From Oligoflexia bacterium (GTDB taxonomy: Bacteria > Bdellovibrionota_G > JALEGL01), in NCBI GenBank assembly GCA_035326705.1, contig DAOLES010000005.1:62001-126000 (forward strand): DNA of 64,000 bases, written 5' to 3'. Position 1 is the first letter of the stretch. Each line of letters opens with the position of its first letter. Positions 44,652 to 53,944 of the stretch are shown one piece after another. Both the position numbers and the translations under genes were made by a program. The notes beneath the pieces are model-generated. The model was not told the DNA's origin. It did not search any database and saw only the letters and a program-made list of their open reading frames with translations.

Positions 44652-45065
44652 CTATTTTTCATTATTTGTTTTACTAATCCATTGCGTATGCTCTCTCGAA
44701 ACAAGCATTTCAACTCTCTCAGCAAGTTGTTTTTGTGTATCACTATCTCCGTACGGACCAGCTTTTGCTAAAAATAGATACTTTTCTTTTCTAAGAGCTT
44801 CACAAGTGGCACGATACATTATCCAATTATGTTGATCTTGATTGAGGGATGTCCAAGCTTCCAAGAAAGAAATTAAAACTCCTAATACTCCAATAACTAA
44901 AAGATCAGCTTTTATACCAGCTAACAATGGAATTAAACTCGAAAAAATTATGATAAAAACTTTAGACAGCTTAAATCGTTTTTGATGAGCTTGGCTTTTT
45001 TTATCATACCATTCAATTTGCTCCTCTAACCTGCACAGTGTTACATTTTCTGAATGATCTTTCAT
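44652..45065 (-). CDS. DUF4231/SLATT-type two-transmembrane effector candidate
   Basis: This 137-residue protein has an N-terminal helix (about 10-30), two membrane segments (about 33-50 and 54-72), and a C-terminal helical part with YRATCEALRKEKYLFLAKAGPYGD and LAERVEMLVSREHTQWI. This is the DUF4231/SLATT layout, a family predicted to form membrane-disrupting effectors in nucleotide-signalling defence systems. It starts three bases after the stop of the TIR-like gene. Its AGG ribosome binding site lies in that gene's end, so the two are translationally linked. Confidence 0.78.
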   Translation of the reverse strand: MKDHSENVTLCRLEEQIEWYDKKSQAHQKRFKLSKVFIIIFSSLIPLLAGIKADLLVIGVLGVLISFLEAWTSLNQDQHNWIMYRATCEALRKEKYLFLAKAGPYGDSDTQKQLAERVEMLVSREHTQWISKTNNEK

Positions 45066-45068
45066 TTT

Positions 45069-45455
45069 TTAACCTATTAACTTTTCTATACTCCATGGGT
45101 CCCAAGAATAAAACTTACTATTCTTAGGAAACTTAGTAGGAAGTTTAGCAGATTCTACTCCTTTTAGCGCCATTCCAATTACCTTCTTTTCTAATTCAAT
45201 AGCTTTTTCAATCTCCCAGTTTACCCACTGACTCTTGTACGTATCATTACCTATTAGTACAATAACAGCAGAAGACCTTTTAATTTTATCTATGATTTTT
45301 ATTTTTAAGTATATTGAGTCCGTACTATTAATTGGTTTTTTTATAGATTCATCATAAAACTCTAAGGGAAATTTCGGACTTTTTGCAAGTAACCTTAAAC
45401 CATTTACTTGACTTTCATCTTCATACATAAAACTCAAAAAAACCCTTTTTTTCAT
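45069..45455 (-). CDS. TIR-like (DUF1863/ThsB-type) signalling protein
   Basis: This 128-residue protein is a single TIR-like domain of the PF08937 type: KKRVFLSFMYEDE strand A, SSAVIVLIGNDTYKSQWVNWEIEKAIELEKKVIGMAL, and a final WDP. Glu81 in WVNWEIEKA is the candidate catalytic residue. Thoeris ThsB proteins of this family make NAD-derived second messengers after phage infection. ATG 45455 has AGG nine bases upstream; a TTG at 45479 would add eight residues. It is upstream of and coupled to the 2TM effector candidate. Confidence 0.8.
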   Translation of the reverse strand: MKKRVFLSFMYEDESQVNGLRLLAKSPKFPLEFYDESIKKPINSTDSIYLKIKIIDKIKRSSAVIVLIGNDTYKSQWVNWEIEKAIELEKKVIGMALKGVESAKLPTKFPKNSKFYSWDPWSIEKLIG

Positions 45456-45507
45456 TGCTAACCTAATTTTATCAAACAAAAGTACTTATAGCCCGTTAAA
45501 ATTATGT

Positions 45508-46587
45508 TTATTTCTTATTTAAACTTATAACGGGATTTTTACTCTTATGTATACTTTTTCCAAACCTATCGTAATCTCCATCAAATGCTTTTACATCCAA
45601 ATGAGCGTATCTTTCCGTCATTTTAACAGTCGAATGACCTAAAAGATCCTTTAATTTGTATATGTCACCCCCCTTCATCATCCAATGACTTGCGAAAGTA
45701 TGTCTTAAATCATGAAATCTAATTCTTTCTAAACCAGCTCTTCTTATGCAACGTTGAAAAGTTTCTTGAAAAATACGTGATGACTCAATTAACATGTTTC
45801 CATAGGCGTTTGGGAATACTAAAGGAAGAGGATTTTGTAGTTTCCACTCTTTTAAAATGGACTGTAAGCAGTTCAAAATAAGTACATGTCTTGTTTTACC
45901 TGATTTAGTTGTTGTACTATAACTCTTTGATATATGGATTTTTGGATTTATCCCTATTAATTCAACATCTTGCCACTTTAATGCAGCAAGCTCACCTGCT
46001 CTCATTCCCGTATATACAGCTGTTGCATAAAGAACATATGGTACAGGAGTATTTTCTTGCTTAGCAGATCGTAAGAGCCTATCAATTTCGTTTTGTGTTT
46101 TTAAATACAAGAATGACTTCTGAGCTATTTTAAGTTTCTTAATTTTAGGCTTGTCATCAATCCACTTTAAGTCAATGGCCATGTTCAGCATTGCAATCAG
46201 AAGTGTTAAATGGTTGTTTACTGTTTTTGCGCTTGCCTTATTTAAAGTAATGCTTGTAAACCTATCTACTATGGTTAACGTTATTTGAGAAAGTGTTAAT
46301 GTTCCAAAAAAAGGCATAAGATGTGCATTAAGGATACTTTGGTCATCTTTTGGATTTTTCTTTTTAGACGCTCTATGCATCATCCAATAATCGGCCAATT
46401 CCACAAAAGTACGTTCCATTTTTGGTCGAACATACAAGCCAGCTTTGATTTGGTCCACTTCAAGCTGATTCTTAAGTAATGCTTTGCGTGCGGTATCATA
46501 ATTTTTAAAGGATTGCCCTCGCCTTTTACCATTTTCATCCACCCAGCGGATGTGCCACTTATTATTTCGTTTAATTGGTTTTGCCAT
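45508..46587 (-). CDS. int: Tyrosine recombinase / phage-type integrase
   Basis: This 359-residue enzyme has an arm-binding N-terminal domain (about 1-55), a SAM-like core-binding domain (about 60-150), and a catalytic domain with TGMRAGEL (R196), HDLRHTFASHW (H292, R295), LGHS (H318) and the nucleophile Y327 in ERYAHLD. All active residues are present. ATG 46587 has GAGG six bases upstream, whereas the GTG at 46599 is poorly supported. It lies next to the tRNA-fMet target, pointing away from it, the standard arrangement for tRNA-targeted islands. Confidence 0.93.
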   Translation of the reverse strand: MAKPIKRNNKWHIRWVDENGKRRGQSFKNYDTARKALLKNQLEVDQIKAGLYVRPKMERTFVELADYWMMHRASKKKNPKDDQSILNAHLMPFFGTLTLSQITLTIVDRFTSITLNKASAKTVNNHLTLLIAMLNMAIDLKWIDDKPKIKKLKIAQKSFLYLKTQNEIDRLLRSAKQENTPVPYVLYATAVYTGMRAGELAALKWQDVELIGINPKIHISKSYSTTTKSGKTRHVLILNCLQSILKEWKLQNPLPLVFPNAYGNMLIESSRIFQETFQRCIRRAGLERIRFHDLRHTFASHWMMKGGDIYKLKDLLGHSTVKMTERYAHLDVKAFDGDYDRFGKSIHKSKNPVISLNKK

Positions 46588-46683
46588 GTCTTGCCTCACT
46601 AGTTACAACTTATTTGGCAAGATAAGAATGGACGTAAATGACCTATTTTAATACTATTATGTCCATGTTCCAGATACTACGAA

Positions 46684-46701
46684 TGACGCAATACTGACGC
46701 A
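46684..46701 (+). promoter_or_regulatory. Putative integrase arm-type site, right end
   Basis: TGACGCAATACTGACGCA is the counterpart of 37611-37628 (two differences) and lies 69 bases inside the right att. It sits in the int promoter region, so it could also mediate autoregulation. Confidence 0.5.
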
Positions 46702-46769
46702 AGCATTTATAGTGCTATGAACGCCGAAAGGTATTTTTGCTACAACTGTTTGAATTAATTATTAGAAAT

Positions 46770-46847
<78 letters not shown>

Positions 46848-46911
46848 TCATTGAATGAGTAAGGCTTATACCATGCTTTTTTGTCCTGTCAACTTATGCC
46901 CAAACTTATTT

Positions 46912-46948
46912 TATGTATCAAAAGGTAGGCCGTACCTTTTGATACATA
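46912..46948. repeat. Long palindrome TATGTATCAAAAGGTA-N5-TACCTTTTGATACATA
   Basis: Perfect 16-bp arms flank GGCCG in the divergent gap between tRNA-fMet and murJ. The inner 8 bp of each arm equal the repeat at 11079-11099. A T-rich stretch follows on the plus strand, but no plus-strand gene precedes it, so a terminator role would be odd. Confidence 0.7.
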
Positions 46949-46998
46949 TTTATTTTTTATAGCCAGTTATCTGCATCTATGGCACACTTTGGCCTTCT

Positions 46999-48555
46999 AT
47001 GAGCATGCAAAAAAACGCCAGTAAAATCAGTGCGGCTACGTTTTTAAGCCGTATTTTGGGCCTGGTGCGTGAGCAAATTTTTGCGGCTGTCTTGGGAGCG
47101 GGCTATTTTGCTGATGCCTTTATTTTTGCTTTTAGAATCCCTAATTTATTTAGAGATCTGTTTGCTGAAGGGGCTTTATCACAAGCCTTTGTGCCCACCA
47201 TTGCCAAATTTAAGGAAAAACAAAGCCAGCCAGCAACGCTTGCTTTTTTTCAAAGCATGCTGGCCATGCTTATTTTGATTGTGGGTTTTTTGGTGGTTTT
47301 GGGCATGTTCTTGGCGCCAGTATTTGTAGACTATATTGCTCCCGGCTTTGCCGACATCCCTGGTAAAAGGGATTTGACCATTCATTTGACCAGAATTTTA
47401 TTCCCTTTTCTTTTATTTGTCTCGTGTTCCGCTTTGTTCATGAGTGTGCTTAATGTGTATCAGGAATTTTTACGCCCAGCTTTGGCGCCCGCCGTGTTTA
47501 ATCTGTGCTCTATTGGTGTGGGTGTGTGGGTGTATTTTGCTGATTTCTCTAATCAAACTGCCGTCTATGCCTGGGCTATAGCCACCACCTTGGCTGGTCT
47601 TGCGCAAGCCAGCATTCAAGTGCCCAAACTCTGGCGTTATGGTTATAGATTAATCCCTAAATTTAAAGGGGTATTTGCCCATCCTGGGGTAAAAACCGTG
47701 CTATGGTTGATGCTGCCGGCCATCATTGCCAATGCCGGTACCCAGGTCAATGTTTTGGTCAATACGTCCTTGGCTTCACTCTTAGAAGAAGGCAGTATTT
47801 CTTGGTTGAACTATGCTTTTAGATTGATGCAGTTACCTATTGGTGTCTTTGGCGTGGCCATCTCTGTGGTGACCTTGAGTCAAGTGTCCACGTTGATTGC
47901 ACAGAATAAAGTAGAGGATTATAAAAAAAATGTCAGTACAGCTTTGAGCTTTACCTTACTGCTGACTCTACCCAGTACCATTGGCTTGCTGTTTTTGGGG
48001 CAACCCATCATTGCCATGATTTACCAGCGCGGTTTGTTTACACTCTATGACACACAAAACACCTTTACCGCTTTGTATTTTTACAGTTTTGGATTGCCCT
48101 TTTATGCTGGCGTCAAAGTCTTGGCCCCTATCTTTTTTGCTTTTGATAAATCTAAAATTCCCACCTATGCCAGCTTGACTGGAATTGGTGTAAATATTGT
48201 CTTTAACCTAATGTATTATAAAACTTTGGGGCATGGCGGTTTAGCTTTGGGCACCTCCTTGGCCATGTTGGTTAATTTTTTAATTTTGTTGATTACTTTA
48301 CATATTCAAGAGGGCATTTTTGTTTGGTCATCCATTGTTAAATCTTCTACTAAAATCTTTACGGCCAGTGCTGTTTTAGCAACTTTGTGCATGTATGTTT
48401 GGCCCTGGTTGAATGCTTATGCTGTAATTCCCAGTTTTATCCGCTTATTACTGTTTATTGCTTGCGCTGGCAGTATTTATTTTGTTTTTTTAATGGTTCT
48501 TAAAACAGAAGAGGTTTATGCTCTTCAACAAAAACTCAAAAAGCTTTTGCCTTAA
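46999..48555 (+). CDS. murJ: Lipid II flippase MurJ
   Basis: This 518-residue polytopic protein has the MurJ/MviN signature at its N terminus (SRILGLVREQIFAAVLGAG, then DAFIFAFRIPNLFRDLFAEGALSQAFVP). About 14 membrane helices and a conserved QLPIGVFGVAISVV segment near residue 275 are also present. MurJ flips lipid-linked peptidoglycan precursors across the inner membrane. It is the first chromosomal gene beyond the island and tRNA. The ribosome binding site is weak; ATG 47005 is an alternative start. Confidence 0.94.
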   Translation: MSMQKNASKISAATFLSRILGLVREQIFAAVLGAGYFADAFIFAFRIPNLFRDLFAEGALSQAFVPTIAKFKEKQSQPATLAFFQSMLAMLILIVGFLVVLGMFLAPVFVDYIAPGFADIPGKRDLTIHLTRILFPFLLFVSCSALFMSVLNVYQEFLRPALAPAVFNLCSIGVGVWVYFADFSNQTAVYAWAIATTLAGLAQASIQVPKLWRYGYRLIPKFKGVFAHPGVKTVLWLMLPAIIANAGTQVNVLVNTSLASLLEEGSISWLNYAFRLMQLPIGVFGVAISVVTLSQVSTLIAQNKVEDYKKNVSTALSFTLLLTLPSTIGLLFLGQPIIAMIYQRGLFTLYDTQNTFTALYFYSFGLPFYAGVKVLAPIFFAFDKSKIPTYASLTGIGVNIVFNLMYYKTLGHGGLALGTSLAMLVNFLILLITLHIQEGIFVWSSIVKSSTKIFTASAVLATLCMYVWPWLNAYAVIPSFIRLLLFIACAGSIYFVFLMVLKTEEVYALQQKLKKLLP

Positions 48556-48600
48556 TTTTTGTATGGTAATCATTCACCGTATCTTTTATAATAAAAGAAC

Positions 48601-49410
48601 ATGCCCTATTTTTTTAATTCTAAGCTTAGAGCATTTACCTTGCTTGAACTGATGATCTCTATTGTTATTGTCGGTAGCCTTGCTGCTGCAGCTGTTCCAA
48701 GTTTTCAAAAATATTTGCACCGTTCTAAAATGGCTGAAGGCTATTTATTTATAAGAAAAATGCATGATACCGCCGTGGTTGATGGATCTATCGCCTATGA
48801 AACTGCTGTTAGTACTGACAGTGGCCAAGCCGTTACTTGCCTAAAACAGTACCCCTTTGGTCAACTGCGTTCTTATATGTTGGGACAATATGGTTGGATT
48901 GCTGCTCCACCGTCTGGGAAAAAAGAAAAAATATATTTCCGTCAAAATGGTTATTATAATCCTGTTACTTACTACGCTCTTTCAGCAGATAACATTGTTT
49001 GTGTTATCAATAATACTGCCTACCCTAAACCTGAACGCTACGGTTTTGCCGTTGAAAATGTTGACCCAAGTGCACAGTATACCCAAACCGTTAACCCAAC
49101 CTACTTTGCTGTTTCTATTTATCCTGATTATTCCCTGGCACAAAATTTAATTGCTGAAGGAAAAAATGCAGCTTACTATGATGTACCCACTCAACGACAC
49201 ATGAGCACGGCCATTTTGGTTTATGCTGACCTAGATGGAGATTATGAGGCTGAATACGATGAAGATGAAGAAGAATATTCCTCTGCTCTCTTGGGTAGCT
49301 CAGGAGGGTCAGATAAAGTGTCTTATCTGATGCGGGGGATTTATTATGATACTGTGACCGGAGAGATTGTTTCTACTGAAGGAATTTACAGTCTTAATTT
49401 TGGTGAGTAA
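48601..49410 (+). CDS. Type IV pilin-like (prepilin) protein
   Basis: This 269-residue protein has a class III signal with AFTLLELMISIVIVGSLAAAAVPSFQKYL. A short basic leader ends before F10 and T11, with E14 at the +5 Glu position and a hydrophobic helix. The residue before the cleavage site is Ala instead of the usual Gly. The C-terminal globular domain is larger than in major pilins and contains an acidic run DYEAEYDEDEEEYSSALLG (about 217-235) that could bind calcium. It is probably a minor pilin or pseudopilin. Confidence 0.8.
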   Translation: MPYFFNSKLRAFTLLELMISIVIVGSLAAAAVPSFQKYLHRSKMAEGYLFIRKMHDTAVVDGSIAYETAVSTDSGQAVTCLKQYPFGQLRSYMLGQYGWIAAPPSGKKEKIYFRQNGYYNPVTYYALSADNIVCVINNTAYPKPERYGFAVENVDPSAQYTQTVNPTYFAVSIYPDYSLAQNLIAEGKNAAYYDVPTQRHMSTAILVYADLDGDYEAEYDEDEEEYSSALLGSSGGSDKVSYLMRGIYYDTVTGEIVSTEGIYSLNFGE

Positions 49411-49414
49411 ATCC

Positions 49415-49855
49415 CTATTTTTTTTGAACCATCTGACCAATACTTGTAAGAATTTCTTCTAAACTCCTATTAGAATTAATTTTTTTCTTTTTTTGCGGTG
49501 AACTTTGTTCCGCAGGCTTATGAAAAGGCTCAGATACAAAGCGGATATCTTCATAATGCAAGCCTAGTTTATCAGCAATGGCTTGCAATAAAACCGGTTT
49601 CATCATGTTAAATTGCTGGCCCCAGGCTTGATTTTCAACCGCAATAATCAGACATGTTTTTTTAATGCGAACCGGTAAACTGCGTTTGGCCATCATTTCT
49701 CCCACCAAACTGGGCCATTTTTTTTGCAGTTTGTAGACACTGAGCATAGGACGCTTAGAAAACAAGGGGTGTTTGGCAAATATGTCCTGCACAGGCTCTA
49801 AAACCGATGTTTTGCGTTCTTGTAAAGATTGTTGCTTTTTAAAGTGTTTTTTCAT
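49415..49855 (-). CDS. dciA: DciA family (DUF721) helicase-loading factor
   Basis: This 146-residue protein has the DciA/DUF721 core (about 45-110): LQKKWPSLVGEMMAKRSLPVRIKKTCLIIAVENQAWGQQFNMMKPVLLQAIADKLG, with the conserved W-x-x-(I/L)-V-G start and the Q-WA-QL-type middle. The flanks are short and basic. DciA loads the replicative helicase DnaB in bacteria lacking DnaC. It converges on the pilin gene, with four bases between ends. Confidence 0.85.
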   Translation of the reverse strand: MKKHFKKQQSLQERKTSVLEPVQDIFAKHPLFSKRPMLSVYKLQKKWPSLVGEMMAKRSLPVRIKKTCLIIAVENQAWGQQFNMMKPVLLQAIADKLGLHYEDIRFVSEPFHKPAEQSSPQKKKKINSNRSLEEILTSIGQMVQKK

Positions 49856-49941
49856 TGTATATTTTACTGTATATCGATACTATTATACATAGGACTGACG
49901 TTTTTTTAACCCCCAAAAAAGTACTTGCATAAACTAAATAC

Positions 49942-51018
49942 ATGAAAACTTGCCCTTTTTGTAGTCATAGCATCGACGAATCCAATCAATTGGTTCAGTA
50001 CTATCTTAGCCACGAACAGTTGTTAGAGTCCATTAATCTAAAACATCCACAGTGGAATTCCTCTGATGGAGCTTGTTTATCCTGTTTAGAACGCTTTTAT
50101 CAAGAGTTTTCCGCACAAAAAAACTTGGCGGCTGGCCCTGAGGAGCCCACCATTGTTGCTACATCTATTAGTATGGTGGATAAGCAAAACTCTAAGTTTC
50201 AGGAAGCTTGCCTGATCATGATTCATGGGCCCAATTTTGGTAAACAATACCATATTCATGAAGAAGGTTTGACCATTGGCCGCAGTGAAAAAGTTCAGGT
50301 TCAGGTCTTTGGTGAAAATGTCTCGCGCAAACATGCCAGAATCGTCAAAGAAAAGGATAGTTTTATTATTGAAGACTTAAACTCCACCAACGGCACCTTT
50401 ATCAACACCCGTAAAGTGACCCGTCAAGCACTTGAAGATGGTGATTTGATTTTGGTGGGTAATAATATTTTAAAATTCATTTATGGGAGCAATACCGAAA
50501 CCCAATATTATGAAGAAATGTACCGTTTGGCCACCAAAGATGGTTTAACCCAAGCCTACAACAAAGTGTTTTTTTTGGAAAAACTCAATGAAGAGTTTAG
50601 ACGTTCGCAGCGTTACAAACGTGATTTATCCTTAATTATGTTTGATTTAGACCATTTTAGCATCATCAATAACCAACACGGTCATGTTACCGGTGACTCT
50701 GTATTAAAAATTATTGCTAAAAATATCTTGGCCAATATTAGAAAAGAAGACATTTTTGGCCGCTATGGTGGTGAAGAATTTGCCTTACTTTTGCCAGAAA
50801 TTGATTGCGCCGGGGCTTTGACCCTTGCAGAAAAAATACGGCGCATGATTGAGAGCATTCCTTTTAAAATCAAAGACACTCATATCAATATTACCTTAAG
50901 TGCAGGCATTGCCAGTGTAGATATGGATATGAAAACCAGCAAAGACCTCATTGAAAAAGCCGATAAAGCCCTTTACGATGCCAAACACCATGGCCGCAAT
51001 ACGGTTAAAGTGGCTTAA
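49942..51018 (+). CDS. Diguanylate cyclase with Cys-pair, FHA and GGDEF domains
   Basis: This 358-residue protein has an N-terminal Cys pair CPFC (4-7) and CLSC (45-48) that may bind zinc. An FHA domain follows (about 90-180; TIGRSEK, VSRKHAR, NSTNGTFI), then GGDEF (about 195-358) with active site RYGGEEF (GGEEF at 276-280). The product inhibition site RxxD (RKED, 267-270) is exactly five residues upstream. It makes c-di-GMP when its FHA domain reads a phosphothreonine signal. The FHA-GGDEF order resembles Bdellovibrio DgcB, a regulator of prey invasion. Confidence 0.9.
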   Translation: MKTCPFCSHSIDESNQLVQYYLSHEQLLESINLKHPQWNSSDGACLSCLERFYQEFSAQKNLAAGPEEPTIVATSISMVDKQNSKFQEACLIMIHGPNFGKQYHIHEEGLTIGRSEKVQVQVFGENVSRKHARIVKEKDSFIIEDLNSTNGTFINTRKVTRQALEDGDLILVGNNILKFIYGSNTETQYYEEMYRLATKDGLTQAYNKVFFLEKLNEEFRRSQRYKRDLSLIMFDLDHFSIINNQHGHVTGDSVLKIIAKNILANIRKEDIFGRYGGEEFALLLPEIDCAGALTLAEKIRRMIESIPFKIKDTHINITLSAGIASVDMDMKTSKDLIEKADKALYDAKHHGRNTVKVA

Positions 51019-51169
51019 TTGACCATTTAATTGTTTTAAATGGCTTATTCTTGCTCCAAGTCCAAGATAAATCATTACCCTCTCTTAAAAATGCAATGTA
51101 TTGCGTTTTATATTCCCTGTTAATCAGCTAAGGCCAGTTGACAAAAATTGCCGGCCCCGATAACAAACC

Positions 51170-52993
51170 TTGGTGCCTAAAACTATTCAAATATTACCCA
51201 ATCATGTTGTCCAACAAATTGCTGCTGGTGAAGTGGTTGAGCGTCCAGCCTCAATTATCAAAGAACTTTTAGAAAACTCCATTGATGCTGGAGCCACTGC
51301 CATTGATATTGTAATCCGCCAGGGAGGCATAGACGGCATTGAAATAACAGACAATGGCCATGGCATTGACAAAGATCAACTCCAATTGGCCTTAACTGCT
51401 CATGCCACTTCTAAGTTAAGTGAAGAAAGTGACTTACACCATATCCAAACCCGAGGTTTTAGAGGTGAAGCCTTGGCCAGTATTGCGGCTATTTCTCACT
51501 TAAATTTACACAGTAAACCTCAAGAGCAAGAGCATGGTTTTATGATTGCTTCAAAAGGTGGAGAACTTAGCCAAATACAACCCAGTGCTCTTCCCAATGG
51601 TACAAAAATCAATATTGCTCACCTCTTTTACAATACCCCTGCCAGAAAAAAGTTTTTAAAAAGTCCAAACAGTGAAAAAAACCATATCATTGCTCAAATT
51701 AAAAAAATTGCCTTGGTTGAATATGGCATAAGCTTTAAAATTTTTATTGCTGATCAAGGTCAACAAAAGCTGCTTTATCATTGGCCTGCCCAGGACAATT
51801 GGTTACAACGTATTGAAACCATTTTCCCTGGTGATGTTAAAGATAAACTTTTACCCGTGCATAACCATCAGCATCAACATCTTTCAATTCAAGGTTATAT
51901 TTCTAACCGGCACCTAAGTTTTTCACGCAGCAGTGAAATTTATTTTTATGTTAACCATAGACCGGTGAGTGACAAAACTTTACAAGCGGCCTTAATGGAA
52001 GGTTATCGTACGGCAATGATGGAAAAGCGCTATCCCATGGCCATTGTCAAAATAGACATTGACCCACAATGGGTGGATGTGAACATTCATCCCCGTAAGA
52101 ATGAAGTTCGTTTTTCTAATCCCCAACAAATCTTTCAAGAGCTGGCCTTTGTTATCAAACAAAGTTTGAATCAACAAAAAACTTCTGATGCTCAATTAAC
52201 CGCAACATCTTTCTTTAACAATACAGTCTCTCAACAAAACTTTGTTCCAGCGTATGCAAGCCAACAAAAATCAGTTCCTGGCTCAACCAGCTCTTATGGT
52301 TTATCTTCTCCAGTGGGTGCAAATTTTTCACAACCCTTTATTTCTTCATTTGCAGAACCAAGTTTACCTTATACCGCCGATGTTTTAGAAAATCCCAATG
52401 CTTATTTTTCTCAATTTAATTTTATTGGTCATATTGACCATACTTATTTATTATGTAGCAATCATCAGAAACTCATTATTGTTGATCAGCATGCTGCGCA
52501 TGAACGTATTTTATTTGATCAATATAAACAGCAGTTTTCAAAAGCTTCACATTTACAAAAAGGTCAGCAGTTGTTAAACCCGATCAACCTCAACTTTTCT
52601 CCCGAAAAAACAGAAGTTTTAACTGAAAACTTGGAAACTTTTTGCCAATTGGGCTTTGATTTAGAAGCTTTTGGTCCACAGAGTTTTATTTTAAGAAGTA
52701 CCCCTTCTTTTTTAATCAAACAAGATGCAAAAGTTTACATTGAAAACGTATGCAATGATTTATTAAGCAACCATCAAACAACCCAAGGTTTGGAAGATCC
52801 AATTGACCATATTTGCAGTTCTATGGCTTGTCATAGTGCGGTTAGAGCACATGATATTTTAAGCCCTAAAGAAGTAGATTATTTATTAAGAAGTATGGAT
52901 GGTGTTGACTTGGCTTCATATTGTCCACATGGTCGTCCCACTTACATAGAGTATCAGGTTTCTGATTTTGAAAAACTATTTAAACGGGTATGA
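51170..52993 (+). CDS. mutL: DNA mismatch repair protein MutL
   Basis: This protein of about 607 residues has the GHKL ATPase motifs ELLENSIDAGA, DNGHGI and TRGFRGEALASI in the N domain. Its C-terminal endonuclease-type motif DQHAAHERILFD begins near residue 439, in which the usual final Glu is Asp. ACHSAVRA and CPHGRPT follow, so it is the strand-nicking form unlike that of E. coli. There is no ATG. It starts at TTG 51170 or GTG 51173. TTGACA-N17-TAACAA lies at 51139-51167, which would place the transcript start almost at the start codon (possibly leaderless). Confidence 0.92.
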   Translation: MVPKTIQILPNHVVQQIAAGEVVERPASIIKELLENSIDAGATAIDIVIRQGGIDGIEITDNGHGIDKDQLQLALTAHATSKLSEESDLHHIQTRGFRGEALASIAAISHLNLHSKPQEQEHGFMIASKGGELSQIQPSALPNGTKINIAHLFYNTPARKKFLKSPNSEKNHIIAQIKKIALVEYGISFKIFIADQGQQKLLYHWPAQDNWLQRIETIFPGDVKDKLLPVHNHQHQHLSIQGYISNRHLSFSRSSEIYFYVNHRPVSDKTLQAALMEGYRTAMMEKRYPMAIVKIDIDPQWVDVNIHPRKNEVRFSNPQQIFQELAFVIKQSLNQQKTSDAQLTATSFFNNTVSQQNFVPAYASQQKSVPGSTSSYGLSSPVGANFSQPFISSFAEPSLPYTADVLENPNAYFSQFNFIGHIDHTYLLCSNHQKLIIVDQHAAHERILFDQYKQQFSKASHLQKGQQLLNPINLNFSPEKTEVLTENLETFCQLGFDLEAFGPQSFILRSTPSFLIKQDAKVYIENVCNDLLSNHQTTQGLEDPIDHICSSMACHSAVRAHDILSPKEVDYLLRSMDGVDLASYCPHGRPTYIEYQVSDFEKLFKRV

Positions 52994-53892
52994 CTACAGC
53001 GCAAAAACCTATTTTAGCTTTGGTTGGACCAACAGCTTCAGGTAAATCTGATATTGCTTTTGGCTTGGCTCAAAAGTATCCTTTGGAGTTGGTCAACATA
53101 GACAGCTTACAAATTTACAAACATATGGATATTGGCACTGCCAAACCCACCCAAACTGAACTTGCTTCTTGTAAACATCATTTGTTTAATATTTTAAACC
53201 CGGACCAAAACATCACCGCCCTAGGTTATGCACAGCAAGCCAAAACAATTATTACTGATATTCATCAGCGCCAATTCATTCCCCTTTTGGTTGGTGGTTC
53301 TGGTTTTTATTTACAGGCTTTAAGCAATAACAAAACCTTTAAGCCCGGAACCCTTGAAGACGATAGTATTGAAAATTTATATGCTTTTATCCAAGCCAAA
53401 GCCCCACATATTGCCCAAGAAATTCATGTTAATGATAGCTATCGTGTTAGAAGGTTAGCCTTTTTACTTAAGCACGACCCTGATTTTTCTTGGGAATCCT
53501 ATACATCTGTTCACTATCAGCACAATATTCATTCTTTTGTTGTCCAATGGCCAAGAGAACAGCTTTATAAGCGTATCAATGCGCGAGTAATAAAAATGTT
53601 TGAACAAGGACTTTTAATTGAAACTCAAAACCTATTGAAAAACTTCCCTCAATGTCAGCCTAAATTGGCCAAAACCATTGGCTATGCTCAGTGTTTAAAA
53701 CATCTCAATGGCGACTATAGTTATGAAGAAGCCATAGTCCAAACCCAGCAAAAAACCCGAAATTATGCCAAAAGACAAAGCACTTGGTTTAAAAATAGAG
53801 GACAAAGCCAGTGGTTTGCATATCATGAAATCTTTGATAAGCTAGAGCTTCTCATTAAAGGGATATGCTCAGAGCATAATATAAAAGGGTAA
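52990..53892 (+). CDS. miaA: tRNA dimethylallyltransferase MiaA
   Basis: This 300-residue protein has the P-loop LVGPTASGKSDIAFGLA, DSLQIYKHMDIGTAKPT and a second MiaA motif GGSGFYLQAL. A C-terminal swinging domain contains KTIGYAQC and RNYAKRQSTWFKN. It adds the dimethylallyl group to A37 of tRNAs reading UNN codons. Start and mutL stop overlap as ATGA, so it is co-translated with mutL. Confidence 0.93.
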   Translation: MTTAQKPILALVGPTASGKSDIAFGLAQKYPLELVNIDSLQIYKHMDIGTAKPTQTELASCKHHLFNILNPDQNITALGYAQQAKTIITDIHQRQFIPLLVGGSGFYLQALSNNKTFKPGTLEDDSIENLYAFIQAKAPHIAQEIHVNDSYRVRRLAFLLKHDPDFSWESYTSVHYQHNIHSFVVQWPREQLYKRINARVIKMFEQGLLIETQNLLKNFPQCQPKLAKTIGYAQCLKHLNGDYSYEEAIVQTQQKTRNYAKRQSTWFKNRGQSQWFAYHEIFDKLELLIKGICSEHNIKG

Positions 53893-53944
53893 ATTAGTAT
53901 TTAAACATTGATAGATAATAAAGAAAGCCTCTCATCAAAAAATT

